Shown: piece by piece, positions 16,412 through 26,859 of the stretch
Layout of the letters: each line of letters opens with the position of its first letter
Numbering within the stretch: position 1 is the first letter of the stretch
Assembly (NCBI RefSeq): GCF_900108275.1
Contig: NZ_FNVD01000003.1
Location: 62,001-126,000, forward strand
Source of the DNA: Jhaorihella thermophila
GTDB lineage: Bacteria; Pseudomonadota; Alphaproteobacteria; Rhodobacterales; Rhodobacteraceae
Reading direction: 5' to 3'
Length of the DNA: 64,000 bases
The notes under the pieces: generated by a model
Database searches by the model: none
What the model was told of the DNA's origin: nothing
Seen by the model: only the letters and a program-made list of their open reading frames with translations
Translations under genes and position numbers: made by a program

Positions 16412-16900
16412 ATGCCCTATTCATGGATCGAAAACGCCGCCGACGCCGATACGCGCGAATTGCATCTCTGGCCGCATCAATCCATGTCGCCGGGGGGCTT
16501 CGTGTTCTTCGTTGCGGCGACCTTTGCGCTGATTTCGCTTCCGCTGCTGATGGTGCTGGGATCGGTGGTACTCTGGGGGCTGCTGCCCTTCGTTCTGGTC
16601 GCGCTGGGCGGCATGTGGCTGGCCCTGAAGCGGAATCAGCGCGATGCGCAGGTGATCGAGGTGCTGACGCTGACCCCGCACCGCGCGCGGCTGGTACGGC
16701 ACAATCCGTCCGGAGAGGCGGAGGAATGGGACTGCAACCGATACTGGGCCGCCCCGGAACTGCACGCATCCGGCGGGCCAGTTCCCAATTATGTCACGCT
16801 GCGCGGATGCGGGCGCACCGTCGAAATCGGCGCGTTTCTGTCCGAGGACGAACGAATTTCGCTCTATGAGGAACTTGTCAGTGCCTTGCGGCGCGAGTGA
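16412..16900 (+). CDS. DUF2244 domain membrane protein
   Basis: A 162-residue protein with two adjacent membrane helices near residues 30-75 (GGFVFFVAATFALISLPLLM and VLWGLLPFVLVALGGMWLAL) and a cytoplasmic C-terminal domain containing WDCNRYWAAPELH and IGAFLSEDERISLYEEL. This layout and the closing acidic helix are typical of DUF2244 proteins common in Alphaproteobacteria, often linked with respiratory oxidase genes. I chose the ATG at 16412 (MPYSWIE); residues upstream in frame do not look coding. The function is unknown. Confidence 0.85.
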   Translation: MPYSWIENAADADTRELHLWPHQSMSPGGFVFFVAATFALISLPLLMVLGSVVLWGLLPFVLVALGGMWLALKRNQRDAQVIEVLTLTPHRARLVRHNPSGEAEEWDCNRYWAAPELHASGGPVPNYVTLRGCGRTVEIGAFLSEDERISLYEELVSALRRE

Positions 16901-16972
16901 CATACGGCACCGCGCATCATTGATTGTCTGCGACGCGCCCCGCCCGGATCACCCCCCGGTCCGGCGCCCAGA

Positions 16973-17449
16973 TCAGCACTGGCCGCTGGCGGCGCAAAGC
17001 TGTTCCTTGACCAGCGGGCCGACCTTGCCGAAATCCATCCGGCCGGCATACTTGCCCTTCAGCTCGGCCATCACCTTGCCCATGTCGCGAATCGACCCCG
17101 CGCCGGTCGCCTCGACCGCGGCGCGCACGGCGGCCTTGATCTGCTCTTCGTCGAGCGGTCTGGGCAGGAACTCCTGGATGATCGCCACCTCGGTGCGCTC
17201 GCGCTCGGCCAGATCGAGCCGCCCGCCCTCTTCGTAGGCGCGCGCGCTTTCCTGCCGCTGCTTTACCATTTTTCCAAGAATCGCAAGTATTTCGGCATCG
17301 CTCACGCCGCCTTCGCGCCCTTCGCCACGGGCCGCGATGTCCTTGTCCTTGATCGCTGCGTTGATCAGGCGCAGCGTGGACAGCCGCGCGGCGTCCTTGT
17401 CCTTCATCGCCTGTTTCAAGGCTTCGGCTACTCGGGTTCGCAAGTCCAT
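16973..17449 (-). CDS. yqeY: GatB/YqeY domain-containing protein
   Basis: A 158-residue homologue of the tail domain of GatB. It has MDLRTRVAEALKQAMKDKDA at the N terminus, LSTLRLINAAIKD, and the C-terminal helical module SIRDMGKVMAELKGKYAGRM. Such proteins may help tRNA-dependent amidotransferase reactions. The start at 17449 gives the conserved MDLR beginning; an upstream ATG adds ten unlikely residues. Divergent placement next to carA is a common arrangement in this group. Confidence 0.93.
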   Translation of the reverse strand: MDLRTRVAEALKQAMKDKDAARLSTLRLINAAIKDKDIAARGEGREGGVSDAEILAILGKMVKQRQESARAYEEGGRLDLAERERTEVAIIQEFLPRPLDEEQIKAAVRAAVEATGAGSIRDMGKVMAELKGKYAGRMDFGKVGPLVKEQLCAASGQC

Positions 17450-17675
17450 CTTTCGTCCATCCCCATGGCACCTGAACACGGGACATTACCGAATTGGCGT
17501 CGCTCGCACAACCGGGCCGGGACGCAGCGCGGGCCTCTCCAACCCGACACGGAAAGCCCGCGATCGTGCCGGCAGACCCCATCGAAAGGGTGCGGGCGGT
17601 GCGGTCTTGACCGCCCACCGCGTTGACCGTAGGTATCCGGCGATTTGCCGCCCAGCCCAGCCCCGGAGAGTCGCC

Positions 17676-18842
<1,167 letters not shown>

Positions 18843-18933
18843 CCCACCCGATTTTGCTTTTCACGGCAGTGTTTTAACCGACCGTTAACCTGTTTTACCA
18901 AAACCTGCGGTAGTCGCACAACGGACCCGCAGG

Positions 18934-20802
18934 ATGCGTTCCCCACATCTTCAGGTTGTCTCTCAGAACCACTCAGCCGCGCCGAGGCTCTCGCAGCCGG
19001 CGCGGCTGGGACAAATCCTGGTCGAGGCGGGAGAGATCACCCAAGGGCAGCTGGTCCGTGCATTGGGGATACAGCTACGGCTGAATGCGCGGCTGGGCGA
19101 GATCCTGGTGTCAGAAGGCTGGCTGCGGGAAGAGGTGATCCTGGACGCCCTGGCACGGCAATTCGACACGATCCAGGTTGATCTGTCCGCGGAACCGCCC
19201 GACCCCGACCTGTGCCGCCTGATGCCCGCCGATTTCTGGCTCCGGCATCGCGCGCTGGCCTGGGCGCGGCACAATGGCGTCCTTCTGATCGCCACCGCCG
19301 ACCCGGCCCGATTTGCCGCGGTCAAAGACGGTCTGTCGCGTCTGGGCGAAAAGGTTCGGCCCGTCATCGCAAGTGAAACGGGGATCCAGAAGGCCACGGC
19401 GGATGCTTTCAACGATCAGTTGATCGCGCGCGCCAGCGCCCGGGTCGAGCCGCGCCTGAGTTGCCGCACTTGGAGCGGCATGTCGCGGGCGGCGATGTTC
19501 GCGACCCTTGCCGCGGCTGCCGCCGTGCTTCTGTCTGCGCCGGCGGCGGTGTTCGGCGGGCTGTTGCTGCTGGCTTTCGGAACGCTGGCGCTGTTCTGCT
19601 CGTTGCGCATAATGGGCGGCCTTGCCCGGATGGCGGCCGGCCTCACCGCGCCCGGTGCCGATGCCTGCGTTCGCCTGCCGCGGGTTTCGGTTATGGTGCC
19701 GCTCTTCCACGAACAGGAAATCGCCGGAGCCTTGCTGAAACGGTTGCAGAGACTCACCTATCCCAAGGCGCTGCTGGACGTGGTCCTGGTGCTGGAAGAA
19801 AAGGACGACATCACCCGCGAGGCGCTGGCGCGGACCAAGCTGCCCCATTGGATACGGGTGATCGAGGTGCCCGAGGACGGCCCCCTGACCACCAAGCCCC
19901 GGGCAATGAATTACGCGCTGGACTTCTGCAAGGGCGAGATCATCGGCATCTGGGATGCCGAGGACGCCCCCGAACCGTCGCAGATCGAAAAGGTGGTTGA
20001 CCGTTTCGCCAATGCCCCGCCCGAGGTCGTTTGCCTGCAGGGTATTCTCGATTTCTACAATCCGCGCAGCAACTGGCGGGCGCGCTGCTTTACCATCGAA
20101 TACGCCAGTTGGTTCCGCGTGCTGCTGTCCGGCATCGCGCGGCTGCGGCTGGTGGTGCCGCTGGGCGGGACGACGCTGTATTTTCGCCGCGACATTCTGG
20201 AACAGCTCGGCGGCTGGGACGCGCATAACGTGACCGAAGACGCCGATTTGGGCGTGCGGCTGTGCCGCGCGGGCTATCGCACCGAGATCATCGACACCAC
20301 CACCTTCGAAGAGGCCAACCACCGCGCCTGGCCGTGGGTGCGGCAGCGGTCGCGCTGGCTCAAGGGGTTCATGGTGACCTATCTGGTGCACATGCGGAAC
20401 CCGCTTGGCCTGTTTCGGGATCTGGGCGCATGGCGTTTCTTCGGATTTCAGGCCTTCTTCCTTGGCACGCTGGGGCAGTTCCTTCTGGCGCCAATCCTGT
20501 GGTCGTTCTGGCCCGTGGCCTTCGGTCTGCCGCATCCAGCCGCGGACATCCTCCCCGGCGGGCTGCTGGAGCCGATGTTCACGCTGATGATCGCGGCCGA
20601 GGTGGTGAACCTGTGCGTCGGGATCTCTGCCGTCTGGGCAAGGGAACGCCGCTTCCTGCTGCCGTGGGTGCCGGCGATGGTGCTCTACTATCCGCTGGGG
20701 GCCCTGGCAGCTTACAAGGCGCTGTTCGAACTTTGCTGGATCCCCTTTTACTGGGACAAGACCCAGCACGGCCAGGCCGAGGCCGACCTGCCGGGCCATT
20801 GA
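18934..20802 (+). CDS. Membrane glycosyltransferase family 2 with N-terminal MshEN/GspE-N domain
   Basis: A 622-residue membrane protein. Residues about 24-165 form an MshEN/GspE N-terminal module (LGQILVEAGEITQGQLVRAL and LGEILVSEGWLREEVILDAL), a fold that in other proteins binds c-di-GMP. Two helices follow (about 184-225), then a processive GT2 domain with VSVMVPLFHEQEIAGALLKR, the DxD-like GIWDAEDAPEP, TEDADLGVRL and QRSRWLKG. Three to four C-terminal helices end in FYWDKTQHG. It should polymerise or export a sugar chain, possibly under c-di-GMP control. The region resembles NfrB-like transferases, but the GspE-N domain is N-terminal here. It stands alone, without partner polysaccharide genes. 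Confidence 0.88.
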   Translation: MRSPHLQVVSQNHSAAPRLSQPARLGQILVEAGEITQGQLVRALGIQLRLNARLGEILVSEGWLREEVILDALARQFDTIQVDLSAEPPDPDLCRLMPADFWLRHRALAWARHNGVLLIATADPARFAAVKDGLSRLGEKVRPVIASETGIQKATADAFNDQLIARASARVEPRLSCRTWSGMSRAAMFATLAAAAAVLLSAPAAVFGGLLLLAFGTLALFCSLRIMGGLARMAAGLTAPGADACVRLPRVSVMVPLFHEQEIAGALLKRLQRLTYPKALLDVVLVLEEKDDITREALARTKLPHWIRVIEVPEDGPLTTKPRAMNYALDFCKGEIIGIWDAEDAPEPSQIEKVVDRFANAPPEVVCLQGILDFYNPRSNWRARCFTIEYASWFRVLLSGIARLRLVVPLGGTTLYFRRDILEQLGGWDAHNVTEDADLGVRLCRAGYRTEIIDTTTFEEANHRAWPWVRQRSRWLKGFMVTYLVHMRNPLGLFRDLGAWRFFGFQAFFLGTLGQFLLAPILWSFWPVAFGLPHPAADILPGGLLEPMFTLMIAAEVVNLCVGISAVWARERRFLLPWVPAMVLYYPLGALAAYKALFELCWIPFYWDKTQHGQAEADLPGH

Positions 20803-20811
20803 CCCGCCAAC

Positions 20812-21462
20812 TCAGCTCCGTTCCCGTTTGTTCGCGTCCTGCTTCAGCCGGGTGACAAAGGCCGCCGAGATATGATCGTGCAATGCCTTGGCCGCCGCCT
20901 CTTCGTCGCGCCGGGCGATGGCGTCCACGATCGCGCGGTGTTCCTGCTGCGCCAGTTCCCCCCGCCCCTCGACCGCCAGCGATGTCGTCGCCATCAGCGC
21001 CATGGTCCGATGCACCAGTTTCAACTGCTGCACCAGATAGCGGTTGTGCGATGCCAGATGGATCTGCTCATGGAACCGCCGGTTGGCACGGCTCAACGCC
21101 TGCGGATCGTTCACCAGCGCGTCGTCTTCCTGCACCATTTCCTGCAGGACGCGGATCTCTTCCTCGGTCGCGTGACGCGCCGCCAGCCGGGCGGCCAGCG
21201 CCTCGAGCTCGCGACGGACGACATAGAGTTCGGCCATCTGGTTGTGGTCGAGCGCGGCAACGAACAGCGACCGCCCGTCGCGTTCCAGCAGGGATTGCGT
21301 CTCGAGCCGCTGCAACGCCTCGCGCACCGGGGTGCGGGACATTCCGAACTGCTCGGCCAGATCGCTTTCCACCAGCCGGTCGCCGGGGCGAAACTCGCCC
21401 CTGTCGATGGCCTCGAGGATGAGGCTGTAGGCGTCGTTCTGCGGGGGTTTGTTCACGTTCAT
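20812..21462 (-). CDS. GntR family transcriptional regulator, FCD subfamily
   Basis: A 216-residue regulator with a winged helix-turn-helix (RPGDRLVESDLAEQFGMSR, TPVREALQRLETQSLL) followed by an FCD effector domain with FHEQIHLASHNRYLVQQL and QQEHRAIVDAI, the histidines expected for metal and carboxylate binding. The start ATG at 21462 gives MNVNKPPQNDAY. It is divergent from the HAD phosphatase gene (96 bases between starts) and convergent with the glycosyltransferase gene. Its target is unclear; the neighbouring genes do not form an obvious catabolic set. Confidence 0.92.
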   Translation of the reverse strand: MNVNKPPQNDAYSLILEAIDRGEFRPGDRLVESDLAEQFGMSRTPVREALQRLETQSLLERDGRSLFVAALDHNQMAELYVVRRELEALAARLAARHATEEEIRVLQEMVQEDDALVNDPQALSRANRRFHEQIHLASHNRYLVQQLKLVHRTMALMATTSLAVEGRGELAQQEHRAIVDAIARRDEEAAAKALHDHISAAFVTRLKQDANKRERS

Positions 21463-21558
21463 GGGCTGTGCTCTTTCTGCCCGCCTGTGTATCCGCCGCG
21501 CGGGCCGGCGATCAACCCCGCCGTTGCAAGATGCGCGGAACTGTCCTAGACCGGCGGC

Positions 21559-22203
21559 ATGGTGAAGGCGGACTTTTCCCATGTCGAACACTGGGTGTTC
21601 GATCTCGACAACACGCTCTATCCGCCGCAGGCGCGCCTGTTCGACCAGATCGAGCTGCGGATGACGCGGTTCGTGATGGAGGCGCTGGGAGTTGCGCGCG
21701 ACGAGGCCGACCGCCTGCGCCGCCGCTACTGGCAGCTCTACGGCACCACCCTGGCGGGGCTGATGCATGAACACGGCGTGGACCCCGCGCCCTATCTGAC
21801 CGAGGTGCACGACATCTCGCTGGACCATCTGGACCCCGACCCCGACCTGGCCGAGCGGATCGCGCAACTGCCGGGCCGGCGGATCGTCTATACCAACGGA
21901 TCCGCCCCCTATGCCCGCCGCGTGCTCGAGGCGCGGGGCCTGTCGGAGGTCTTCGACGCCGTCTATGGGGTCGAGCATGCGGCGTTTCGCCCCAAACCCG
22001 AACGCGCCGCCTTCGAGGCGGTCTTCGCGCTGGACGGCATTCAACCTCGCAAGGCCGCTATGTTCGAAGACGACCCCCGCAACCTGGCCGCCCCGCACGC
22101 GATGGGGATGCGCACCGTTCACGTCGCGCCGCAGCCGCACGAGGCCGACCACATCCATCACCATACCGACGACCTGGCGTCCTTTCTGAACCGCCTGACC
22201 TGA
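21559..22203 (+). CDS. HAD-family pyrimidine 5'-nucleotidase
   Basis: A 214-residue haloacid-dehalogenase-type phosphatase of the SDT1/pyrimidine 5'-nucleotidase group. The four HAD motifs are WVFDLDNTLYPP (nucleophile Asp and acid/base Asp), IVYTNGSAPYA, the lysine in FRPKPERAAF, and MFEDDPRNLAAP. The helical cap between motifs I and II is short, as in this subgroup. It probably dephosphorylates UMP/CMP or related phosphates in the cytoplasm. A small membrane protein gene follows after 99 bases. Confidence 0.92.
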   Translation: MVKADFSHVEHWVFDLDNTLYPPQARLFDQIELRMTRFVMEALGVARDEADRLRRRYWQLYGTTLAGLMHEHGVDPAPYLTEVHDISLDHLDPDPDLAERIAQLPGRRIVYTNGSAPYARRVLEARGLSEVFDAVYGVEHAAFRPKPERAAFEAVFALDGIQPRKAAMFEDDPRNLAAPHAMGMRTVHVAPQPHEADHIHHHTDDLASFLNRLT

Positions 22204-22302
22204 CGGGAAGGCGGCTTGCCGCGCCTGCGACATTCCGCGCGTTTCAAACCTGCAGGAAGGCCCTTAAATCGCCGGCTCCTCCTCTCAATCAAGGATACCG
22301 AC

Positions 22303-22506
22303 ATGACCGACATTGCCTCCGCCAACCTGTCCGGCGATCACGCCGAGCCGACCGATGGAACCGGCTTTTTCTGGGCGTTCGTCATTCTGCTTCTGGCCGC
22401 CTGGGCCGGTTCGATCGCCGTGCTCGGCGTGCCGGGCATCGTGCTGCCGGCGCTGGTGCTGGTGCCCGTGACGTGGGTGATCATCGTGCTTCTGACCTGG
22501 GGCTGA
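22303..22506 (+). CDS. Small membrane protein, unknown function
   Basis: A 67-residue protein with a short acidic N terminus and two hydrophobic segments (FFWAFVILLLAAWAGSIAVL and IVLPALVLVPVTWVIIVLLT), probably a hairpin of two membrane helices. The ATG at 22303 follows AAGGATACCGAC. I do not recognise a family. It lies between the HAD phosphatase and the FAD hydroxylase on the same strand. Confidence 0.7.
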   Translation: MTDIASANLSGDHAEPTDGTGFFWAFVILLLAAWAGSIAVLGVPGIVLPALVLVPVTWVIIVLLTWG

Positions 22507-22588
22507 CCGGCCCGCATGTCGCAGGCGCCGCTTGGCGCTTGGATCGGATCGCGCCGCGGCTTATGGTCCGCCGCGAAAGGAAAAGGCG

Positions 22589-23785
22589 ATGATGCGTGAC
22601 TGCGACATTCTGATCTCGGGCGGCGGCATCGCGGGGCTGACCGCGGCCGCCGCATTCGGCGCTGCGGGGTTCGACGTGATCTGCGTGGATCCCGACCCGC
22701 CCATCACCGAACGCGACGTGGACGGGTCCGACCTGCGCACCACCGCGTTCCTGCAACCGGCGCAAGAGCTTCTGGACCGCTGCGGCCTGTGGGCGCGGCT
22801 GGCCGACCACGCGGCGCCCCTGCAGATCATGCGCATCGTCGATGCGGGAGGCGAAACGCCGGAGCCCCGCGTGGTGCGCGATTTCAACGCCGCCGACATC
22901 TCGGACCGGCCGTTTGGCTGGAACCTGCCCAACTGGCTCTTGCGGCGCGAGATGGTGGCGCATCTGGCCACCCTGCCCAATGTCGATTTCCGCCCCGGCA
23001 CCGGCACCAATTCGCTGTTCACCCGCGAGATCGAGGCGCGTGTCGGGCTGACCGACGGCTCGCGCATTCGCGCCCGTATGGTGGTCGCGGCGGATGGCCG
23101 CAACTCGCCCATGCGCGAAGCCGCCGGGATCGGCGTGCACACGCTGCGATACGGGCAGAAGGCGCTGGCCTTTGCCGTCACCCACCCGATCCCGCATGAC
23201 AACGTCTCGACCGAGATCCATCGAAGCGGCGGGCCGTTCACGCTGGTGCCGCTGCCGGACCACGACGGCCAGCCCTCCTCCGCCATCGTCTGGATGGAGC
23301 GGGGGCCGCGGGCGCTGGAGCTGCTGAACATGGAGCCCGACGCCTTCGAGCAGGCCATGACCGAACGCTCCTGCGGGCTGTTCGGACCGCTCAGGCTGGC
23401 CTCGCGCCGGACCATCTGGTCGATCATCAGCCAGCGGGCCGAACGGCTGGCGGGCCAGCGGCTGGCGCTGATCGCCGAGGCCGCGCATGTGGTGCCCCCC
23501 ATCGGCGCACAGGGGCTGAACATGTCGCTGCGCGATCTGGCGACGCTGCTGGATCTGGCACAGGCACGGCCCGAGGGCCTGGGCGACGCGGCGATGCTGG
23601 AGGCCTATCACAAGGCTCGGATCCGCGACGTGGAACTGCGGGTCTGGGGTATCGACCTGCTCAACCGGACCTCGATGGCCTCGGCCCGGCCGCTGCGCGA
23701 CATCCGCGCGATGGGGCTGAACGCGTTCTATTCCCTGCCCGTGGTGCGGCGGACGCTGATGGAAATGGGGCTGGGCGTTCACTGA
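22589..23785 (+). CDS. UbiH/UbiF/VisC-type FAD-dependent hydroxylase
   Basis: A 398-residue aromatic-ring flavoprotein monooxygenase. The N-terminal dinucleotide motif is LISGGGIAGLTAAAAFGAAG, the middle motif is VVAADGRNSPMREAAGI, and the FAD ribose motif appears as RLALIAEAAHVVPPIGAQGLNMSLRDLATL. The usual GDAAH is EAAH here, a mild deviation common in alphaproteobacterial paralogues. It probably hydroxylates the ubiquinone ring during coenzyme Q synthesis. The start is ATGATG at 22589 with AAAGGAAAAGG ahead; either ATG could serve. Confidence 0.9.
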   Translation: MMRDCDILISGGGIAGLTAAAAFGAAGFDVICVDPDPPITERDVDGSDLRTTAFLQPAQELLDRCGLWARLADHAAPLQIMRIVDAGGETPEPRVVRDFNAADISDRPFGWNLPNWLLRREMVAHLATLPNVDFRPGTGTNSLFTREIEARVGLTDGSRIRARMVVAADGRNSPMREAAGIGVHTLRYGQKALAFAVTHPIPHDNVSTEIHRSGGPFTLVPLPDHDGQPSSAIVWMERGPRALELLNMEPDAFEQAMTERSCGLFGPLRLASRRTIWSIISQRAERLAGQRLALIAEAAHVVPPIGAQGLNMSLRDLATLLDLAQARPEGLGDAAMLEAYHKARIRDVELRVWGIDLLNRTSMASARPLRDIRAMGLNAFYSLPVVRRTLMEMGLGVH

Positions 23786-23813
23786 CGCCCGCCCCCTTTT
23801 TCTTCGCGCAATC

Positions 23814-25208
23814 TCAGATGTGAATCACACGACCGAAGGCGTCCAGCACGCTTTCGTGCATCATCTCCGACAGGGTGGGATGCGGGAACACTGCGTGCAT
23901 CAGGTCTTCCTCGGTCGTCTCCAGCTGCCGGCCGATCACATAGCCCTGGATCATCTCGGTGACCTCGGCGCCGATCATGTGCGCGCCCAGAAGCTCGCCG
24001 GTTTTGGCGTCGAACACGGTCTTGACCAGGCCTTCGGGTTCGCCCAGCGCAATCGCCTTGCCGTTGCCGATGAAGGGGAAACGCCCGACCCTGACCTCGT
24101 ATCCCAGTTCCTTCGCCTTCGCCTCGGTCAGGCCGACGCTGGCCACCTGCGGGTGGCAATAGGTGCAGCCGGGAATCGATTCGGGCTTGATCGGGTGGAC
24201 CGTCTTGCCCGCGATCAGTTCGGCCACCATCACGCCTTCGTGGCTGGCCTTGTGCGCAAGCCACGGCGCGCCGGCGATGTCGCCGATGGCATAGAGCCCC
24301 TCGACCCCGGTGCGGCAGAATTCGTCGGTCACGACATGGGAGCGGTCGATCCGGACGCCCAGCGCCTCGAGCCCCAGCCCCTCGACATTGCCGACGATGC
24401 CGACGGCGGAAATCACGGTGTCGAATTCGTGCTTTTCCACCTTGCCGCCGGTTTCGATATGGGCGGTCACCTTGCCGCCTGCCCGATCCAGCTGCTTGAC
24501 CATGGATTTTTCCATGATCTTCATGCCCTGCTTCTGGAAAGCCTTCTTGGCAAACGCGCTTATCTCGGCATCTTCCACCGGCAGCACGCGATCCAGCACC
24601 TCGACCACGGTGGTATTAGCGCCCAGCGTGTTGAAGAAGCTGGCGAATTCGATCCCGATCGCCCCCGAACCGATCACCAGCAGCTTTTTCGGCATCCGCG
24701 GCGGGGTCAGCGCGTGGCGATAGGTCCAGACCAGATCGCCGTCGGCCTCGAGCCCCGGCAGCTCGCGCGCTCTCGCGCCGGTGGCAAGGATGATGTTCCC
24801 GGCCGCGATCTCTTCGGTTCCCTTTTCGGTCTTGACGCTGACCTTGCCACGGGCCGGCAGGGTCGCTTCGCCCATGATCACGGCCACCTTGTTCTTTTTC
24901 AGCAGGTGCCCGACGCCCGCGTTCAGCTGTTTCGCCACCCCGCGCGACCGTTTCACCACCGCGTCGAGATCATAGCCGATCTTTTCGGCGGACAGGCCGA
25001 ATTCCCCGGCCCGGTGCATCAGGTGGAACACCTCGGCCGAGCGCAAGAGCGCCTTGGTCGGGATGCAGCCCCAGTTCAGGCAGATGCCGCCCAGGTGTTC
25101 GCGCTCGACCACGCAGGTCTTGAGCCCCAGTTGCGCGGCGCGGATGGCGGCGACATAGCCGCCGGGGCCCGCGCCGATAACGATCAGATCAAAGGTTCGT
25201 GCTGCCAT
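23814..25208 (-). CDS. lpdA: Dihydrolipoyl dehydrogenase
   Basis: A 464-residue FAD/NAD disulfide oxidoreductase, the E3 component of 2-oxo-acid dehydrogenase complexes. The FAD motif is VIGAGPGGYVAAIRAAQLG, the redox disulfide lies in GGICLNWGCIPTKALL (Cys-x4-Cys), the NAD motif is VIGSGAIGIEFASFFNTLG, and the interface ends with CTYCHPQVASVGLTE and HAVFPHPTLSEM, carrying the catalytic His-Glu pair. In this group lpdA often sits apart from the E1/E2 genes, as here. It is convergent with the UbiH-like gene. Confidence 0.97.
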   Translation of the reverse strand: MAARTFDLIVIGAGPGGYVAAIRAAQLGLKTCVVEREHLGGICLNWGCIPTKALLRSAEVFHLMHRAGEFGLSAEKIGYDLDAVVKRSRGVAKQLNAGVGHLLKKNKVAVIMGEATLPARGKVSVKTEKGTEEIAAGNIILATGARARELPGLEADGDLVWTYRHALTPPRMPKKLLVIGSGAIGIEFASFFNTLGANTTVVEVLDRVLPVEDAEISAFAKKAFQKQGMKIMEKSMVKQLDRAGGKVTAHIETGGKVEKHEFDTVISAVGIVGNVEGLGLEALGVRIDRSHVVTDEFCRTGVEGLYAIGDIAGAPWLAHKASHEGVMVAELIAGKTVHPIKPESIPGCTYCHPQVASVGLTEAKAKELGYEVRVGRFPFIGNGKAIALGEPEGLVKTVFDAKTGELLGAHMIGAEVTEMIQGYVIGRQLETTEEDLMHAVFPHPTLSEMMHESVLDAFGRVIHI

Positions 25209-25443
25209 ATGTCCCTCTCGGCCCAGGCGGTTCTGAAACTAGTTTAGCGTTAAACTATCTCTGCCGCCGCATCAATCGATTTCCCCTGCGTCATGCGCGC
25301 CGCGCAAGGCCGTCATTCGCTGTGCACGGGCGCAGGGACAGAGTGCATCAAATCAGACCTGTTCACAAAACCGCGATTTGACATGCCCGGCACGGCAACG
25401 GTCAACTGATCGGGCGAGTTATCGAATTTTCCGGGAGGATACC

Positions 25444-25905
25444 ATGAAACCGTTGACCCTTTTCGCCGCCGTTGCAATCGCATTCTCGGCCCCAATGGCC
25501 TTGGCCCAGGACGGCCCCAGCGCACAGGAAAAGGCGCGGCAGGGGATGATGCGGATCATGGCTCTGAACATGGGCGTTCTGGGCGGCATGGCCAAGGGCG
25601 AAGTCACCTATGACGCCGCGCGGGCCCAGAAGGCCGCGGATACTCTGGTGGCGGTGTCGATGATAGACCAGAGCAACCTCTGGCCCGAGGGCACCGACAA
25701 CGACAGTTCGATGCATACCGGCGCGCTGGCGGCGATCTGGGAGAAGCCGGACGACTTTGCCAAGGCATGGATGGCGTTCGGCGAGGCGGCCAAGGGCCTG
25801 CAGGCCGCGGCCGGCAACGGGCGCGAGGCATTGGGTCCGGCCATGGGCGGCGCAGGCAAATCCTGCAAGGGCTGCCACGAGATGTTCCGCGCCAAGCCGA
25901 AGTGA
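25444..25905 (+). CDS. Cytochrome c556/c'-type (class II) periplasmic cytochrome
   Basis: A 153-residue protein with a Sec signal peptide (MKPLTLFAAVAIAFSAPMALA, cleaved before QDG). The mature part is a four-helix bundle with a single heme site at the extreme C terminus, CKGCHEMFR, the class II layout. An N-terminal methionine in the first helix (around MMRIMALNM) could be the sixth ligand, which would make it a low-spin c556 rather than c'. It starts after CGGGAGGATACC. The diheme cytochrome gene follows 12 bases later, so the two are co-transcribed and may exchange electrons. Confidence 0.92.
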   Translation: MKPLTLFAAVAIAFSAPMALAQDGPSAQEKARQGMMRIMALNMGVLGGMAKGEVTYDAARAQKAADTLVAVSMIDQSNLWPEGTDNDSSMHTGALAAIWEKPDDFAKAWMAFGEAAKGLQAAAGNGREALGPAMGGAGKSCKGCHEMFRAKPK

Positions 25906-25917
25906 TCCTCCGAAGAC

Positions 25918-26808
25918 ATGCGCCTGATTCGCTGGCTGATCGCCGCCGCCCTGCTGACCGGGGCGGCGTTCTGGTGGCTGACGGGGCCACGTCCGCTGCC
26001 TGATGACGCCACCGCGGACCTCGTGGGTGACGCCGGGAGGGGCGAAACCGTATTCTGGGCGGCGGGTTGCGCCAGTTGCCACGCCGCGCCGGGCGCCAAG
26101 GGCGCGGCCCGGCTGGTTCTTGCAGGCGGCTATCGCATCGAGAGCCCGTTCGGCACGTTCGTCGCGCCCAACATCTCTCCGTCGCCGCAGGGCATCGGCG
26201 GCTGGAGCACGCAGGATCTGGCGAACGCGCTGATCGCCGGGGTGTCGCCGGACGGTCGGCATTACTATCCCGCCCTGCCCTATACCACCTACACGCGGAT
26301 GACGCTGCAGGACGTTGCGAACCTGAAGGCCTATCTGGACACCCTGCCCCCGTCCGATTCGCCCAGCGCGGCGCATGAGCTGGGCTTTCCCTTCAACGTC
26401 CGGCGCGGGCTGGGGCTGTGGAAAAGGCTGAACCTGTCGCCTGACTGGGTGCTTGAGGCCGGGGACGATCCGCAGTTGCGGCGCGGCCGCTACCTGGTCG
26501 AGGCACTGGGCCATTGCGCCGAATGCCACACGCCACGCGACGCGTTGGGCGGGCTGGACGTGGCGCGCTGGATGCAGGGGGCACCGAACCCCTCGGGCAA
26601 GGGCAGGATCCCGCCGCTGACGCCTGACAAGCTGACATGGAGCGCGGCGGACATCGCCTATTACCTGGAAACCGGATTCACGCCCGATTACGACAGCGCC
26701 GGCGGCGAGATGGCGCAGGTCGTCGAAAACCTCGCGCATCTGTCGGCCGAGGATCGCCTTGCCATCGCCGCCTATCTGAAGGCGTTGCCCGGTCCGGCGG
26801 CCGACTGA
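25918..26808 (+). CDS. Diheme cytochrome c, membrane-anchored
   Basis: A 296-residue protein with an N-terminal hydrophobic helix (LIRWLIAAALLTGAAFWWLT) that likely stays as a membrane anchor. Two class I domains follow: CASCHAAPGA near residue 56 and CAECHTPRDALGG near residue 198. Distal methionines may lie in TRMTLQDVANL and GGEMAQVVENL. The layout resembles the cytochrome subunits of periplasmic alcohol/aldehyde/gluconate dehydrogenases, but no dehydrogenase gene is adjacent, so the electron source is unknown. It is translated from the same message as the class II cytochrome upstream. Confidence 0.93.
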   Translation: MRLIRWLIAAALLTGAAFWWLTGPRPLPDDATADLVGDAGRGETVFWAAGCASCHAAPGAKGAARLVLAGGYRIESPFGTFVAPNISPSPQGIGGWSTQDLANALIAGVSPDGRHYYPALPYTTYTRMTLQDVANLKAYLDTLPPSDSPSAAHELGFPFNVRRGLGLWKRLNLSPDWVLEAGDDPQLRRGRYLVEALGHCAECHTPRDALGGLDVARWMQGAPNPSGKGRIPPLTPDKLTWSAADIAYYLETGFTPDYDSAGGEMAQVVENLAHLSAEDRLAIAAYLKALPGPAAD

Positions 26809-26859
26809 ACGGCCCCGTCCAAGCCATGCGCGGTCCGGCGGCCCAGGACCTGTGACAGG

